Part shown: piece by piece, positions 34,820 through 43,795 of the stretch
Numbering within the stretch: the first letter of the stretch is position 1
Layout: each line of letters begins with the position of its first letter
NCBI GenBank assembly: GCA_045541135.1
Contig: JAZQIO010000038.1
Span: 49,784-113,783 of the forward strand
Reading direction: 5' to 3'
From: CAZNKU01 sp045541135
Lineage (GTDB): Bacteria > Bacillota > Clostridia > Monoglobales > Firm-18
Length of the DNA stretch: 64,000 nt
Translations under genes and position numbers: made by a program
Notes under the pieces: generated by a model
What the model was told of the DNA's origin: nothing
The model's input: the letters and a program-made list of their open reading frames with translations, nothing else
Database searches by the model: none

Positions 34820-35416
34820 ATGCCAAGTGCAAAAATTCTGGAAAGCAAGAAAGCTGCTGTTGCTAATTTGGTTGAAGAACTAAAGGGTGCTGCTGCAGGT
34901 GTCATCGTTGACTATCGTGGTCTTACTGTTGAAGAAGATACAGAACTTAGAACAAAATTCCGTGCTGCAGGTGTTAAATATGCCGTAATCAAGAACTCAA
35001 TTCTTGGTTTTGCTGCAAAGGAAGTTGGTCTTGAAGGTCTTGATGAAGTTCTTCACGGTCCTACAGCTCTTGCTTATCATACAGAGGATATGGTAGCTCC
35101 GGCTAAAGTATTCTCAGATTTCGTAAAAGATCATGAAATCGTATCTTTTAAATCAGGTTTTATGGAAGGTAAGGTTATTTCTCTTGATGAGGTTAAGCAG
35201 TTAGCTTCTACTCCATCTAAGGAAGTTCTTATCGCTAAGATGATGGGCAGCTTGCAGTCACCTGTTTCAGGTCTTGTTAGATTGCTTAACACAATCGTTG
35301 AAGGCGGCGTAGAAATCGCTGATTTAGTTGCTCAGAAAAACGGCGGCGCTGAAGAAGCTGCTGCTCCTGCTGAAGAAGCTCCTGCTACAGAAGCTCCTGC
35401 TGCAGATGCTGAATAA
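34820..35416 (+). CDS. rplJ: 50S ribosomal protein L10
   Basis: 198 residues. LKGAAAGVIVDYRGLTVEED lies at the N-terminus and KYAVIKNSILGFAAKE follows; helix alpha-8 for L12 dimers is near VRLLNTIVEGG. An unusual Ala/Glu/Pro-rich tail (about 172-198) extends beyond the usual 165-175 residues. L10 anchors L7/L12 to the ribosome. AAAGGAGG precedes the start. Confidence 0.97.
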   Translation: MPSAKILESKKAAVANLVEELKGAAAGVIVDYRGLTVEEDTELRTKFRAAGVKYAVIKNSILGFAAKEVGLEGLDEVLHGPTALAYHTEDMVAPAKVFSDFVKDHEIVSFKSGFMEGKVISLDEVKQLASTPSKEVLIAKMMGSLQSPVSGLVRLLNTIVEGGVEIADLVAQKNGGAEEAAAPAEEAPATEAPAADAE

Positions 35417-35474
35417 TTTCAGCCCTACATTATTAAAAATTATTAATTAAAATTATTTTAGGAGGTATTTTAAA

Positions 35475-35840
35475 ATGACAGTTAATGAAATTTTAGATGC
35501 AATAAAAGAACTTAAACTTTTAGAAGTTGCTGAACTAGTAAAAGCTATGGAAGAAGAATTCGGCGTAAGCGCTGCTGCTCCTGTTATGGTTGCTGCTGCT
35601 GGTGACGCTGGTGCTGCTGCTGAAGAAAAATCAGACTTCACAGTTGTACTTGCTAACGCTGGTGCTGAAAAGATTAAGGTTATCAAGGTTGTACGTGAAG
35701 TTACAGGTCTTGGCCTTAAGGAAGCAAAAGAGCTTGTTGACGGTGCTCCTTCAACACTTAAGGAAGGCGTAGAAAAGGCTGCTGCTGAAGAAATGAAAGC
35801 TAAATTTGAAGAAGTTGGCGCTACAATCGAACTTAAGTAA
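35475..35840 (+). CDS. rplL: 50S ribosomal protein L7/L12
   Basis: 121 residues. An N-terminal dimerisation helix (about 1-30), an Ala/Gly-rich hinge, and the factor-binding C-terminal domain with KIKVIKVVREVTGLGLKEAK and LVDGAPSTLKEGV. It recruits translation GTPases. AGGAGG precedes the ATG. Codon use is strongly biased to GCT and GAA, as expected for a highly expressed gene. Confidence 0.98.
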   Translation: MTVNEILDAIKELKLLEVAELVKAMEEEFGVSAAAPVMVAAAGDAGAAAEEKSDFTVVLANAGAEKIKVIKVVREVTGLGLKEAKELVDGAPSTLKEGVEKAAAEEMKAKFEEVGATIELK

Positions 35841-35862
35841 TTTAAGCTTAATATTGAATTTT

Positions 35863-35894
35863 AAAAGCGGAACGGTTATCCTTTCCGCTTTTTT
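35863..35894. terminator. terminator between rplL and convergent araC-type gene
   Basis: Stem AAAGCGGAA/TTCCGCTTT with a T-run. The next gene on the minus strand ends at its edge, so it can act in both directions. Confidence 0.85.
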
Positions 35895-36621
35895 ATTTTA
35901 TTTTGTTTATAAATTTTCTTGGAGATATTCCAACAATCTGTTTAAATTTTCTTGAAAAATACACATAATCAACATAACCGCATTTTTCTGCAATTTGGGA
36001 AAGGGGCATAGTGGTGCCATAGGTTTCCACAAGGAATTGTGCATGTTCTATGCGGATGTGTGTAAGAAATTCAACAGGTGTTTTTCCTGTAATTTTTTTA
36101 AAATGTGCTCGTATATAATCCTCTGCATAACCACTTGATTTAAGTATATTTGTAAGACTGATGCTACAGTCATAAGCACGTCGTGTAATTTCTGATGATA
36201 TATCCATAACAACCTTGGATATATCGTCTTCAAATTTCATATTTGTTGCAAGAAAGTGAGTAAATGCATCACAAAGTGAGGACAAATATTCTTTGTTTCC
36301 AAAGCGGTTGTTGTATATCATCATTACAAGTTGCTTACCTTCTTTGAATCTGCTGTCTCTAATTACAGTAGGTTCGTTAAGATGAAACAACTGACTGAAA
36401 TTACCCCGTATGTATATTCCGTCAAGCTCTGTAACAGAATGTGAACTGTGTAATGTATCCGGTGGAATTATTACCATACTTCCCGGAGTTATGGGATAGT
36501 TTTTTTCAGGTGTAGTCAGTGTTACTGTTGCAGAATGATAGTAGGTAATTTCAAAGGATTCGTGCCTATGCATAGGATATGATTTTGTACCGTTTGGGGA
36601 ACGACTTATATGTAAATCCAT
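35893..36621 (-). CDS. AraC-family transcriptional regulator
   Basis: 242 residues. The N-terminal cupin-like sensor (about 10-90) has MHRHESFEITYY and the metal or ligand-site region IIPPDTLHSSHS. The C-terminal double helix-turn-helix (about 140-242) has SLTNILKSSGYAEDYIRAHFKKITGKTPVEFL and MPLSQIAEKCGYVDYVYFSRKFKQ, here named by their first residues. Such regulators usually control sugar or stress genes next to them, so the divergent MATE pump and phosphodiesterase genes are candidate targets. AAGGTGA precedes the ATG. Confidence 0.88.
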   Translation of the reverse strand: MDLHISRSPNGTKSYPMHRHESFEITYYHSATVTLTTPEKNYPITPGSMVIIPPDTLHSSHSVTELDGIYIRGNFSQLFHLNEPTVIRDSRFKEGKQLVMMIYNNRFGNKEYLSSLCDAFTHFLATNMKFEDDISKVVMDISSEITRRAYDCSISLTNILKSSGYAEDYIRAHFKKITGKTPVEFLTHIRIEHAQFLVETYGTTMPLSQIAEKCGYVDYVYFSRKFKQIVGISPRKFINKIK

Positions 36622-36746
36622 AATATCACCTTATATATTTTATCATAAATCTATCTTTTGTGCAACTATTTTTATGAAATATACTAACGTTATTGGCTTT
36701 TTATTGATATAATATATAGGAAATTTACAAAATGTGAGGATAATAT

Positions 36747-38087
36747 ATGCTCTTTTCTAATCAAGATCTTAAAAAAATCATAATACCACTTGTAATAGAG
36801 CAGTTTTTAACTGTAACTATCGGTATGCTTGATACCGTTATGGTAGCTCATGCAGGTGAGGCGGCGGTGTCGGGCGTTTCTCTTGTGGACTCGGTTAATT
36901 TGCTTATGGTATATATTTTCAATGCTCTTGCTGCCGGTGGCGCCGTAGTCATATCTCAGTTTATGGGTGCCGGTAAAATGGATAATGCAAACAAAGCCGC
37001 AAAGCAGCTTGTGTGGGTAGTGGTTGCAGTATCTGTTGTTGTTATGACAGTTATGCTTGTTTTCCGCAAGGCTCTTCTTGCTTTGGTATTCGGTAGTGTA
37101 ACAAGTGATGTTATGGCAAATGCGCAGATTTATTTTCTGTATACTGCTTTGTCTTATCCCTTCCTTGGGTTGTATAATGCAGGTGCTTCCATTTTCCGTG
37201 CTATGGGCAATTCTAAAGTGTCTATGAGAGCATCTCTTATGATGAATTTAGTACATTTATTCATCAATGCAATTTTGATATATGCACTTGGTATGGGTGC
37301 GGCGGGTGCTGCAATTTCTACTCTTATATCAAGAATTTTGGGAGCAGCTATGATTATGTTCCTGGTATATGACAAAAATCTTCCCGTACATATAGAAAAG
37401 ATATTTTCCTACAAGCCGGATTTTCAAATTATAAAAAGAATTTGCGGCATAGGTATACCAAACGGTGCGGAAAACGGAATGTTCCAGTTTGGTAAGGTAA
37501 TTACTCAAAGCCTGGTTTCTGCTATGGGAACGGTATCAATTGCGGCAAATGCTGCAGCAGGCGGTTTAGTATCTTTGCAGTATGCACCCGGTACGGCTAT
37601 GGGACTTGTGATGATAACCGTAGTGGGCAGATGCGTAGGTGCAGAAGAAAAGAAACAGGCAAAAATGTATGCACATAAGCTTTTGGGCATCGCTTATTCA
37701 ATTATGGCACCACTTGCAATTATAATGGCAGTGTTTTCAAAACCCCTTGTCGGGTTATACGGACTTTCACCTGAGGCGGCAGGAATGGCACAGCAACTGA
37801 TTATTATTCACTCAATAATTCTGGCTTTAATTCATCCCATAGCATTTTGTCTGGGGAATTCATTCCGTGCGGCAAATGATGTAAAATATACTCTTATAAT
37901 ATCCATAGCTTCTATGTGGATATTCAGAGTAGGACTCAGCTATATTTTTGCCGGAATTTTAGGTTGGGGAGTAATGGGTGTATGGCTTGCAATGTTCAGT
38001 GACTGGGTAGTAAGAGCCTTATTCTTTGGGGTAAGACTTGTACGCGGAACTTGGCTTACAAAGTACAAGGCACTTGAAACAAAGTAG
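36747..38087 (+). CDS. MATE-family efflux transporter
   Basis: 446 residues with about twelve membrane helices in two similar halves. Segments include LVIEQFLTVTIGMLDTVMVA in the first helix, NAGASIFRAMGNSKVSM, and FRAANDVKYTL in the second half. MATE proteins export cationic compounds using a Na+ or H+ gradient. GTGAGGA precedes the ATG. It is divergent from the AraC gene and is followed 44 bp later by a phosphodiesterase gene. Confidence 0.9.
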   Translation: MLFSNQDLKKIIIPLVIEQFLTVTIGMLDTVMVAHAGEAAVSGVSLVDSVNLLMVYIFNALAAGGAVVISQFMGAGKMDNANKAAKQLVWVVVAVSVVVMTVMLVFRKALLALVFGSVTSDVMANAQIYFLYTALSYPFLGLYNAGASIFRAMGNSKVSMRASLMMNLVHLFINAILIYALGMGAAGAAISTLISRILGAAMIMFLVYDKNLPVHIEKIFSYKPDFQIIKRICGIGIPNGAENGMFQFGKVITQSLVSAMGTVSIAANAAAGGLVSLQYAPGTAMGLVMITVVGRCVGAEEKKQAKMYAHKLLGIAYSIMAPLAIIMAVFSKPLVGLYGLSPEAAGMAQQLIIIHSIILALIHPIAFCLGNSFRAANDVKYTLIISIASMWIFRVGLSYIFAGILGWGVMGVWLAMFSDWVVRALFFGVRLVRGTWLTKYKALETK

Positions 38088-38131
38088 GTGTTTATGATAT
38101 TATAAGACTATATAAAAAAGAGGTGAAAGTT

Positions 38132-38905
38132 ATGAATAATAAAGTTATTTTAATTTCAATAGACGGTATGAGAGCTGACGGGCTTAAGATGTGTGGTAAT
38201 CCCTATGTTGAGGAGCTTAAAGAAATGGCATCATATACTTTTAGTGCAAAAACAGTATTTCCGTCTGTTACACTACCTTGCCATATGTCTCTTTTTCACA
38301 GTGTACCGCCTGAAAGACACGGAACAACCACCAACGTATATGTGCTACAGGTGCGCCCTGTAAACGGTCTTTTTGAACAGCTTAGCAATGCAGGAAAGGT
38401 ATGTACAATGTATTTTGGTTGGAATCCTTTACGTGATGTTGCACGTCCTGCTTCTCTTAAGGCAGCGGAGTATATAAATGCCTATTCCTTTGACAATACA
38501 GATGGTTTGTTAACAACAAGAGCACTTGATTATATAAAGCTTGCAAAGCCTGATTTTGTATTTCTGTATATGGTTGAAACCGATGAAAAGGGCGGACACG
38601 ATAACGGCTGGATGAGTGAAGAATATTTAAAGATAATTTCTTCTGCCGTAGATAACGTAAAAAGAGTTATTGAGGAGGCAGGCGGAGAATATACGGTTAT
38701 TATTACGGCAGACCACGGCGGTCATGACAGGTGTCACGGTACAGATTTGCCTGAAGATATGACAATTCCTATGTTCTTTTACGGACCGGAATTTGAAAAA
38801 GGTAAGGAACTTGGAGAAATAAGTATACTTGATATTGCACCAACAATAGCCTATATAATGGGTATTTCAAAAGCTCCTGAATGGGAAGGAAAATCACTTA
38901 TTTAA
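38132..38905 (+). CDS. alkaline-phosphatase-superfamily phosphodiesterase
   Basis: 257 residues. The type I phosphodiesterase/nucleotide pyrophosphatase pattern is present: ISIDGMRAD (metal Asp), PSVTLPCHMS (nucleophile Thr and His region), VETDEKGGHDNGW (Asp and His), ITADHGGHDRCHG (Asp-His and His). No signal peptide, so cytoplasmic. Substrate unknown. I use the ATG at 38132 because GAGGTGA (38120-38126) is its Shine-Dalgarno and would overlap a GTG start at 38123. Probably cotranscribed with the MATE gene. Confidence 0.85.
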   Translation: MNNKVILISIDGMRADGLKMCGNPYVEELKEMASYTFSAKTVFPSVTLPCHMSLFHSVPPERHGTTTNVYVLQVRPVNGLFEQLSNAGKVCTMYFGWNPLRDVARPASLKAAEYINAYSFDNTDGLLTTRALDYIKLAKPDFVFLYMVETDEKGGHDNGWMSEEYLKIISSAVDNVKRVIEEAGGEYTVIITADHGGHDRCHGTDLPEDMTIPMFFYGPEFEKGKELGEISILDIAPTIAYIMGISKAPEWEGKSLI

Positions 38906-38926
38906 CTGAAAATTGAAGATAAGAGT

Positions 38927-38964
38927 AAGGAATGTGAAAATTGATTTTTTTGCATTCCTTTTTT
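38927..38964 (+). terminator. terminator after the phosphodiesterase gene
   Basis: Stem AAGGAATG/CATTCCTT with an 18-nt loop and TTTT tail. Confidence 0.8.
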
Positions 38965-38965
38965 A

Positions 38966-38994
38966 TTGAAAAAAAGGTTTTGATATGATATAAT
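38966..38994 (+). promoter_or_regulatory. promoter of the large glycosidase-like gene
   Basis: -35 TTGAAA (38966-38971), 17-bp spacer, -10 TATAAT (38989-38994), directly after a terminator. The leader of about 60 nt ends in GGGAGG. Confidence 0.8.
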
Positions 38995-39058
38995 TGACAC
39001 ATATTTCAAGTCTTTTAAAAATACAGCTTGCATATATTTACGGTGACGGGAGGTTAAT

Positions 39059-42000
39059 ATGCTATACAATAAAAAAATTGCTTTAAAAACTGAAAAAGAA
39101 AATTTTATACTACGAAAAGGAAAGAGCGTCGAATACAAAATTAACAGTAAGAATTTTGATATCAATGGAAAACACAGACTTTTCTTTTCCTGTGAGGATT
39201 CTTCAAGCCCAACTTTGAAAAACGAATCCGGTGCAGAGCTTTTGTATATGTTAATTGATGATTCGCTAAACTATGAAAAGGCAGAAATAAATAAATACTG
39301 CCTTGATTTGTCGTGTGAAAAGCCGTTGCCTTTCGCTAAGAGAATTTTAAAAAAGGTTGTGTGGCAACCGTTAAATTACGGTCTTTTTTCATACGATGAC
39401 TTTGGTGCTTACAAGGCTGACTGGAGCTTTGGCATTATGACAAAGGCAAAAAATCTTAAAATTGACGGTTATTTGCGCATAAGAGCAGATGTGTGGCATA
39501 TAAAGGACGGAGTAAATGTGCACGACACAACCTCTGCACCTGACGAAACATACATAAAGGATATTTCCGAAGGTACGTATTCATATACGGTATTCAAGCA
39601 GGATATTAGGATAGAAAGAGAAAAAACAGCCTGCGTTATTATTACTGTGGAAGGTGAAAACTACAGCGGTAATGTTTATTTTGAATGTCCTTTCCTTAAA
39701 GATTACGAGGATAAAAATCTGCTTCCGGAATTTGAACGTGGCAATATTGGACTTGAAAATTTTGCGTGGTTAGGGCAAAACCTTTCAAAAAGAGAATGGC
39801 CTCGTTTTGAAATATCGGTAAACGACAATGTTGTTTTTAATGACGAAGTATTTTTGAAAATCCACCGTTTTTCTCCTGTGGAAATTTCGTTTCCTGTTGG
39901 TTGCTTTGCAGAAGGCGAAAACAAAATTTTAATAAAATATACAAGTGATTACATCGATACTGCACCAATTTTAATTGATGAAATTGTTTTGCTTGAAAGT
40001 GAAAACAGTGATTTTTCACTTGTAAGATGTCCCGGTGAAGTTGTATACGGTAAAAATACTGCTTTGTTGATTGAAGTTGCAAATAATAGCATTAAGCCTG
40101 AATTTGAAAGTAAAGATTTTGAAATTACAGAGATTTCGGAGTTTTTGGATTTTGACTTTTTGGTATATAACATAAAGCCATTAAGGGAAGAAAATAATCT
40201 TGAATTTACTTTAAAATACAAGGGTACAGAAAAACAGTATACCGTTTCCCGCTGTGTAAGAAAAGCAGAGGACAATGTGCTTTCAGGAAGTGGTGATATG
40301 ATATATGTAGATGTATCCAACGAAAAGCAAGTGCGTGATTACATAAAGTGGTATGTGGGAAATGACGTAGGAAGCTTTGTTACAATACGTACGGTTTACC
40401 GTTGGGGTGGACAGCGTTTTGTAAATCCCGGGGTGTGGAAATTTTTTACAAAGTTGTGCGAAAAGCTTAATTTAAAATACGTTCACATATCCGACGGTCG
40501 TGATATACCCGGTGTTGCAACCAACCCTACAAAAGCTATGCTTGAGGGCAAAAACTTTATGGGCAGACAGCTTCACGAGCGTGACGGGCAGCTTTTCTAC
40601 TGGGGAACCTACCCAAGAGAAATTCAGGCACCATTGGAAGAATTTTTTGACCTTGCGGCACGCCTTGGCAGGGAGTATCCCGAAACGGTGGAAGGTGCCT
40701 TCAGACCGTTTAATATTAAATGGACAGATGGTGTGGGCTATTCCTTCCGCAGAGATTTGTGTGAAAATCAGGATATTGAGGAAGCTTGTAAGCTTGCCTG
40801 CAATAGTCTTGCAAATTTAAGTAAGGATGACTTTACACGCCACACAGGACCGTCGTTTATGGCTAAGTATTTTTACGAAAACGGCTTTAAATGGACAGGT
40901 GCCGAAACTATGGACGGAGCTACAGAAATTCTGGTTTCATCCGTGCGCGGTGCATCTAAGGCTTATAATATCAATAAAAACGGCGTGCACCTTGCTCTGC
41001 AATGGGGTAACTTCCCTCATGATACAGAGCAAAGATACAAAAGGTATTTGCTTTCTCTTTATGTACCCTATATGCACGGTATAACCGACATAAATACTGA
41101 AGAGGGCTTGTGGTTTATAGAGGCAATTTACGCATACTTTAACCGTATATCCGATGTGTGTGAAAGACACCGTCAGCAGGCAAGGAAGTTCAATAAATTT
41201 ATAAGAACGCATTCACGCACAGGTGAGTTTTACACACCAATAGCCTTTTTGCAGGGCAGAATGGATGGTTGGAACGGTTTTGGCGGATTGGGACTGTGGG
41301 GTACGCCTTCAATGCCTTACGGAGAAGAATCAGATTCATGGCAGGCGGTAAATGTCTTTTATCCTAACAATATTATACAAAGATTCGGCTGCTCAAAAAC
41401 GGGATGTATTCCTGCAGACACAACAAAACCTGTTGGTATTTTCAGCGGTACTCCTTACGGAAGTGTGGACATAGTGCCTGTTGAAAAGGGTGCTTGGTCC
41501 GATTATGGTGTATTGATTTTTGCAGGCTACAACAAGGCAGAAAAAGAGGATATGGACAGAGTATTTGACTATGTTCAAAGTGGAGGCACTTTAATTTGTG
41601 CATGGCCTCATTTTTCCGATACAACGCTTAAAAAGGATATTGATGAATATAACCTTAGCTTTATTGAACATAAAATAGTATCGGCACTTTGCAAAGGTAA
41701 GCCTGAATTTGCAGATGATAATAATATTAAAATATGTACTAATGTGGCAGACTGTGAAGTTTTAAAAGCTACCGAAAATGGTAATCCCCTTGTGTGTAAT
41801 ATACCTTGCGGCAGCGGTAAAATTGTACTTGTTAACAGCCTTTACTATCCGGGTAATGAACACATACTTGATTTGTATAAGGAAGTTATTACAACTGTAA
41901 GTAAAGCCGTTCTTGAAAAAGAGCCTGTTAAAGTAGAATGCGGGGAAGATGTGGAATATACAATTTTTAAACAGGCAGACGGTATAAGACATTACTACTT

Positions 42001-42292
42001 CACAGCCGTGGATTGGTACAACGATTCCGAAGAAAAAAGAAATGCAAAAATGATTTTTGGCGGAAATGCTTATGATATAGGTATGCACTTTGGAGATATG
42101 GTAAAGGTTGTTACAGACAGCAAGGTTGCGGTTGTGCCCGAATGTGATTGCTGTGAGGTTGTTGCTTTAGACGATAATTCATTTACGGCACAGGGCTACG
42201 GCAAACAGAATTTTTATGTTTTCCGTAACGGAGTAACAGAAACTGTTGCAGTTGATTTTGACGGTTGTTCCGTAAAGAGAGTGGATATATGA
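39059..42292 (+). CDS. large putative glycoside hydrolase, family not recognised
   Basis: 1077 residues, no signal peptide, so probably cytoplasmic. The N-terminal half (about 1-400) looks beta-rich, with carbohydrate-binding-like segments (GYLRIRADVWHIKDG, FEISVNDNVVFNDEVFLKIH). The middle (about 430-750) reads like a TIM-barrel glycosidase (YVHISDGRDIPG, WTGAETMDGATEI, LALQWGNFPHDTEQR). Residues about 820-960 resemble the amidotransferase-like domain of GH42-type enzymes (VLIFAGYNKAEKEDMDRVFD, QSGGTLICAWPHFSD). A beta domain ends it. I cannot assign a family or catalytic acid. The stop overlaps the next gene by 4 bp. Confidence 0.6.
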   Translation: MLYNKKIALKTEKENFILRKGKSVEYKINSKNFDINGKHRLFFSCEDSSSPTLKNESGAELLYMLIDDSLNYEKAEINKYCLDLSCEKPLPFAKRILKKVVWQPLNYGLFSYDDFGAYKADWSFGIMTKAKNLKIDGYLRIRADVWHIKDGVNVHDTTSAPDETYIKDISEGTYSYTVFKQDIRIEREKTACVIITVEGENYSGNVYFECPFLKDYEDKNLLPEFERGNIGLENFAWLGQNLSKREWPRFEISVNDNVVFNDEVFLKIHRFSPVEISFPVGCFAEGENKILIKYTSDYIDTAPILIDEIVLLESENSDFSLVRCPGEVVYGKNTALLIEVANNSIKPEFESKDFEITEISEFLDFDFLVYNIKPLREENNLEFTLKYKGTEKQYTVSRCVRKAEDNVLSGSGDMIYVDVSNEKQVRDYIKWYVGNDVGSFVTIRTVYRWGGQRFVNPGVWKFFTKLCEKLNLKYVHISDGRDIPGVATNPTKAMLEGKNFMGRQLHERDGQLFYWGTYPREIQAPLEEFFDLAARLGREYPETVEGAFRPFNIKWTDGVGYSFRRDLCENQDIEEACKLACNSLANLSKDDFTRHTGPSFMAKYFYENGFKWTGAETMDGATEILVSSVRGASKAYNINKNGVHLALQWGNFPHDTEQRYKRYLLSLYVPYMHGITDINTEEGLWFIEAIYAYFNRISDVCERHRQQARKFNKFIRTHSRTGEFYTPIAFLQGRMDGWNGFGGLGLWGTPSMPYGEESDSWQAVNVFYPNNIIQRFGCSKTGCIPADTTKPVGIFSGTPYGSVDIVPVEKGAWSDYGVLIFAGYNKAEKEDMDRVFDYVQSGGTLICAWPHFSDTTLKKDIDEYNLSFIEHKIVSALCKGKPEFADDNNIKICTNVADCEVLKATENGNPLVCNIPCGSGKIVLVNSLYYPGNEHILDLYKEVITTVSKAVLEKEPVKVECGEDVEYTIFKQADGIRHYYFTAVDWYNDSEEKRNAKMIFGGNAYDIGMHFGDMVKVVTDSKVAVVPECDCCEVVALDDNSFTAQGYGKQNFYVFRNGVTETVAVDFDGCSVKRVDI

Positions 42293-42846
42293 AAAGTGAA
42301 ATACGAAAAGAGTTAAAGTTAATACGCAGGTCAATGGAAAAATCCGAGGTTTGTGAAAAAAGCACAAAGGCTTGTAGGATGTTTTTGGAAAGTGATTTAT
42401 ATAAAAATGCAAATGTTTTAATGCTTTATATGCCACTTGGAAATGAAACGGACACAACCGACATTATAAATAAAGCTTTTGCCGATGGCAAAAAGGTTGT
42501 TTTTCCCGTCACCGATGAGGCAAGCGGGGAAATAACCCCTTGCTATGCAAATGCACAAACGGAATTTAAAAAAGGTGCATTTTCAGTAAATGAACCAAAT
42601 GTTATTGATGTTGCTGATGTTTCGGACATTGATGTCGTGATTGTGCCCGGCATCGCCTTTGATAAAAGCGGGGCACGAATAGGCTTTGGAAAGGGCTGTT
42701 ATGACGGATTTTTAGTTAAAACAAAAGCAATAAAAACAGGCTTTTGTTATGACTTTCAGCTTTGTGAGAAAATACCGACGGAAGAGCACGACATAAAAAT
42801 GGACTGTATTATAACAGAAAATAAAACAATAATCTGCAAAAAATGA
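42289..42846 (+). CDS. 5-formyltetrahydrofolate cyclo-ligase
   Basis: 185 residues. The family pattern has a basic N-terminus (IRKELKLIRRSM), YMPLGNETDT, VIVPGIAFDKSGARIGFGKGCYDGFL (substrate and ATP site, cited by parts) and KTGFCYDFQLCEKIPTEEHD. It converts 5-formyl-THF to 5,10-methenyl-THF. The start at 42289 overlaps the upstream stop (ATGA), a tight coupling with an unrelated-looking glycosidase gene. Length is typical. Confidence 0.92.
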   Translation: MKSEIRKELKLIRRSMEKSEVCEKSTKACRMFLESDLYKNANVLMLYMPLGNETDTTDIINKAFADGKKVVFPVTDEASGEITPCYANAQTEFKKGAFSVNEPNVIDVADVSDIDVVIVPGIAFDKSGARIGFGKGCYDGFLVKTKAIKTGFCYDFQLCEKIPTEEHDIKMDCIITENKTIICKK

Positions 42847-42856
42847 ATAAAAGTTA

Positions 42857-42885
42857 TTGAATAAACGTGAAAAATGTGATATAAT
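42857..42885 (+). promoter_or_regulatory. promoter of nfnAB
   Basis: -35 TTGAAT (42857-42862), 17-bp spacer, -10 TATAAT (42880-42885). It is nearly the same sequence as the hpt promoter at 63113-63141. Confidence 0.85.
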
Positions 42886-42950
42886 ATTCGTTATACTAAA
42901 AAACTGTGAGTTGTATTTTGGAAAATACAGCCTTCAAGGAGGAAAAAACA

Positions 42951-43793
42951 GTGTATAAAATAGCAAGAAAAAAAGTGCTTAATCCTACGGTTACTCTTAT
43001 GGATATTGAAGCTCCGTTGGTTGCTAAAAAGGCAGAGCCCGGTCAGTTTATAATTTTAAGAGTTGATGAAAACGGTGAAAGAATCCCTTTAACCATAGCG
43101 GATTATGACCGTGAGGCAGGCACAGTTACAATTATATTCCAGATTGTAGGTGCTACAACTGAAAAGCTTAACCTTAAAAACGAAGGTGAATACATAAGCG
43201 ACTTTGTAGGTCCACTTGGTAAAAAGACTGAAACTGAAGGTCTTAAAAAGGTTGCAGTAGTAGGCGGCGGCGTTGGTTGTGCCATTGCATTCCCTGTTGC
43301 CAAGAAACTACACGATCTTGGCTGTGAAGTTCATTCCGTAGTAGGCTTCAGAAATAAAGACCTTGTTATTCTGGAAGATGAATTCAAGGCTGTAAGCAAT
43401 GTAATGCGTATGATGACAGACGACGGTAGCCACGGTGAAAAGGGCTTGGTTACAGACGCTCTTAAGTCTTTAATTGAAGCAGGTAATGAATATGACGAGG
43501 TTATCGTTATAGGCCCTGTTATAATGATGAAATTCGTATGCCTTTTAACTAAGGAATACGGCATAAAAACAGTTGTAAGTATGAACCCCGTTATGATTGA
43601 CGGTACAGGTATGTGCGGTGGTTGTCGTTTGACTGTTGGTGGTGAAGTTAAATTTGCCTGCGTTGACGGTCCTGAATTTGACGGCCATTTAGTGGATTTT
43701 GATGAAGCTATGAAGCGTTCTACAATGTACAGAGATTTTGAAAGACATCAGCATGAAGAAACATGCAATCTTTTCAAAAAGGAGGTTGAGTAA
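42951..43793 (+). CDS. nfnA: NfnA-like ferredoxin-NADP+ reductase subunit
   Basis: 280 residues. An FAD-binding ferredoxin reductase fold with KKAEPGQFIILRV and ERIPLTIADYD, an NAD-binding part (VAVVGGGVGCAIAFPVAK), and a C-terminal [2Fe-2S] site (GTGMCGGCRLTVGG plus FACVDGPEFDGH). It pairs with the next gene as NfnAB, which bifurcates electrons between NADH, ferredoxin and NADP+. The start is the GTG at 42951 with AAGGAGG upstream. A sulfide dehydrogenase (SudB) role is an alternative for this family. Confidence 0.88.
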   Translation: MYKIARKKVLNPTVTLMDIEAPLVAKKAEPGQFIILRVDENGERIPLTIADYDREAGTVTIIFQIVGATTEKLNLKNEGEYISDFVGPLGKKTETEGLKKVAVVGGGVGCAIAFPVAKKLHDLGCEVHSVVGFRNKDLVILEDEFKAVSNVMRMMTDDGSHGEKGLVTDALKSLIEAGNEYDEVIVIGPVIMMKFVCLLTKEYGIKTVVSMNPVMIDGTGMCGGCRLTVGGEVKFACVDGPEFDGHLVDFDEAMKRSTMYRDFERHQHEETCNLFKKEVE

Positions 43794-43795
43794 TT

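Noticed and set aside
42906..42950. Longer N-terminus for NfnA
   Set aside because: The extension contains the AAGGAGG of the GTG start at 42951 and does not match the family.
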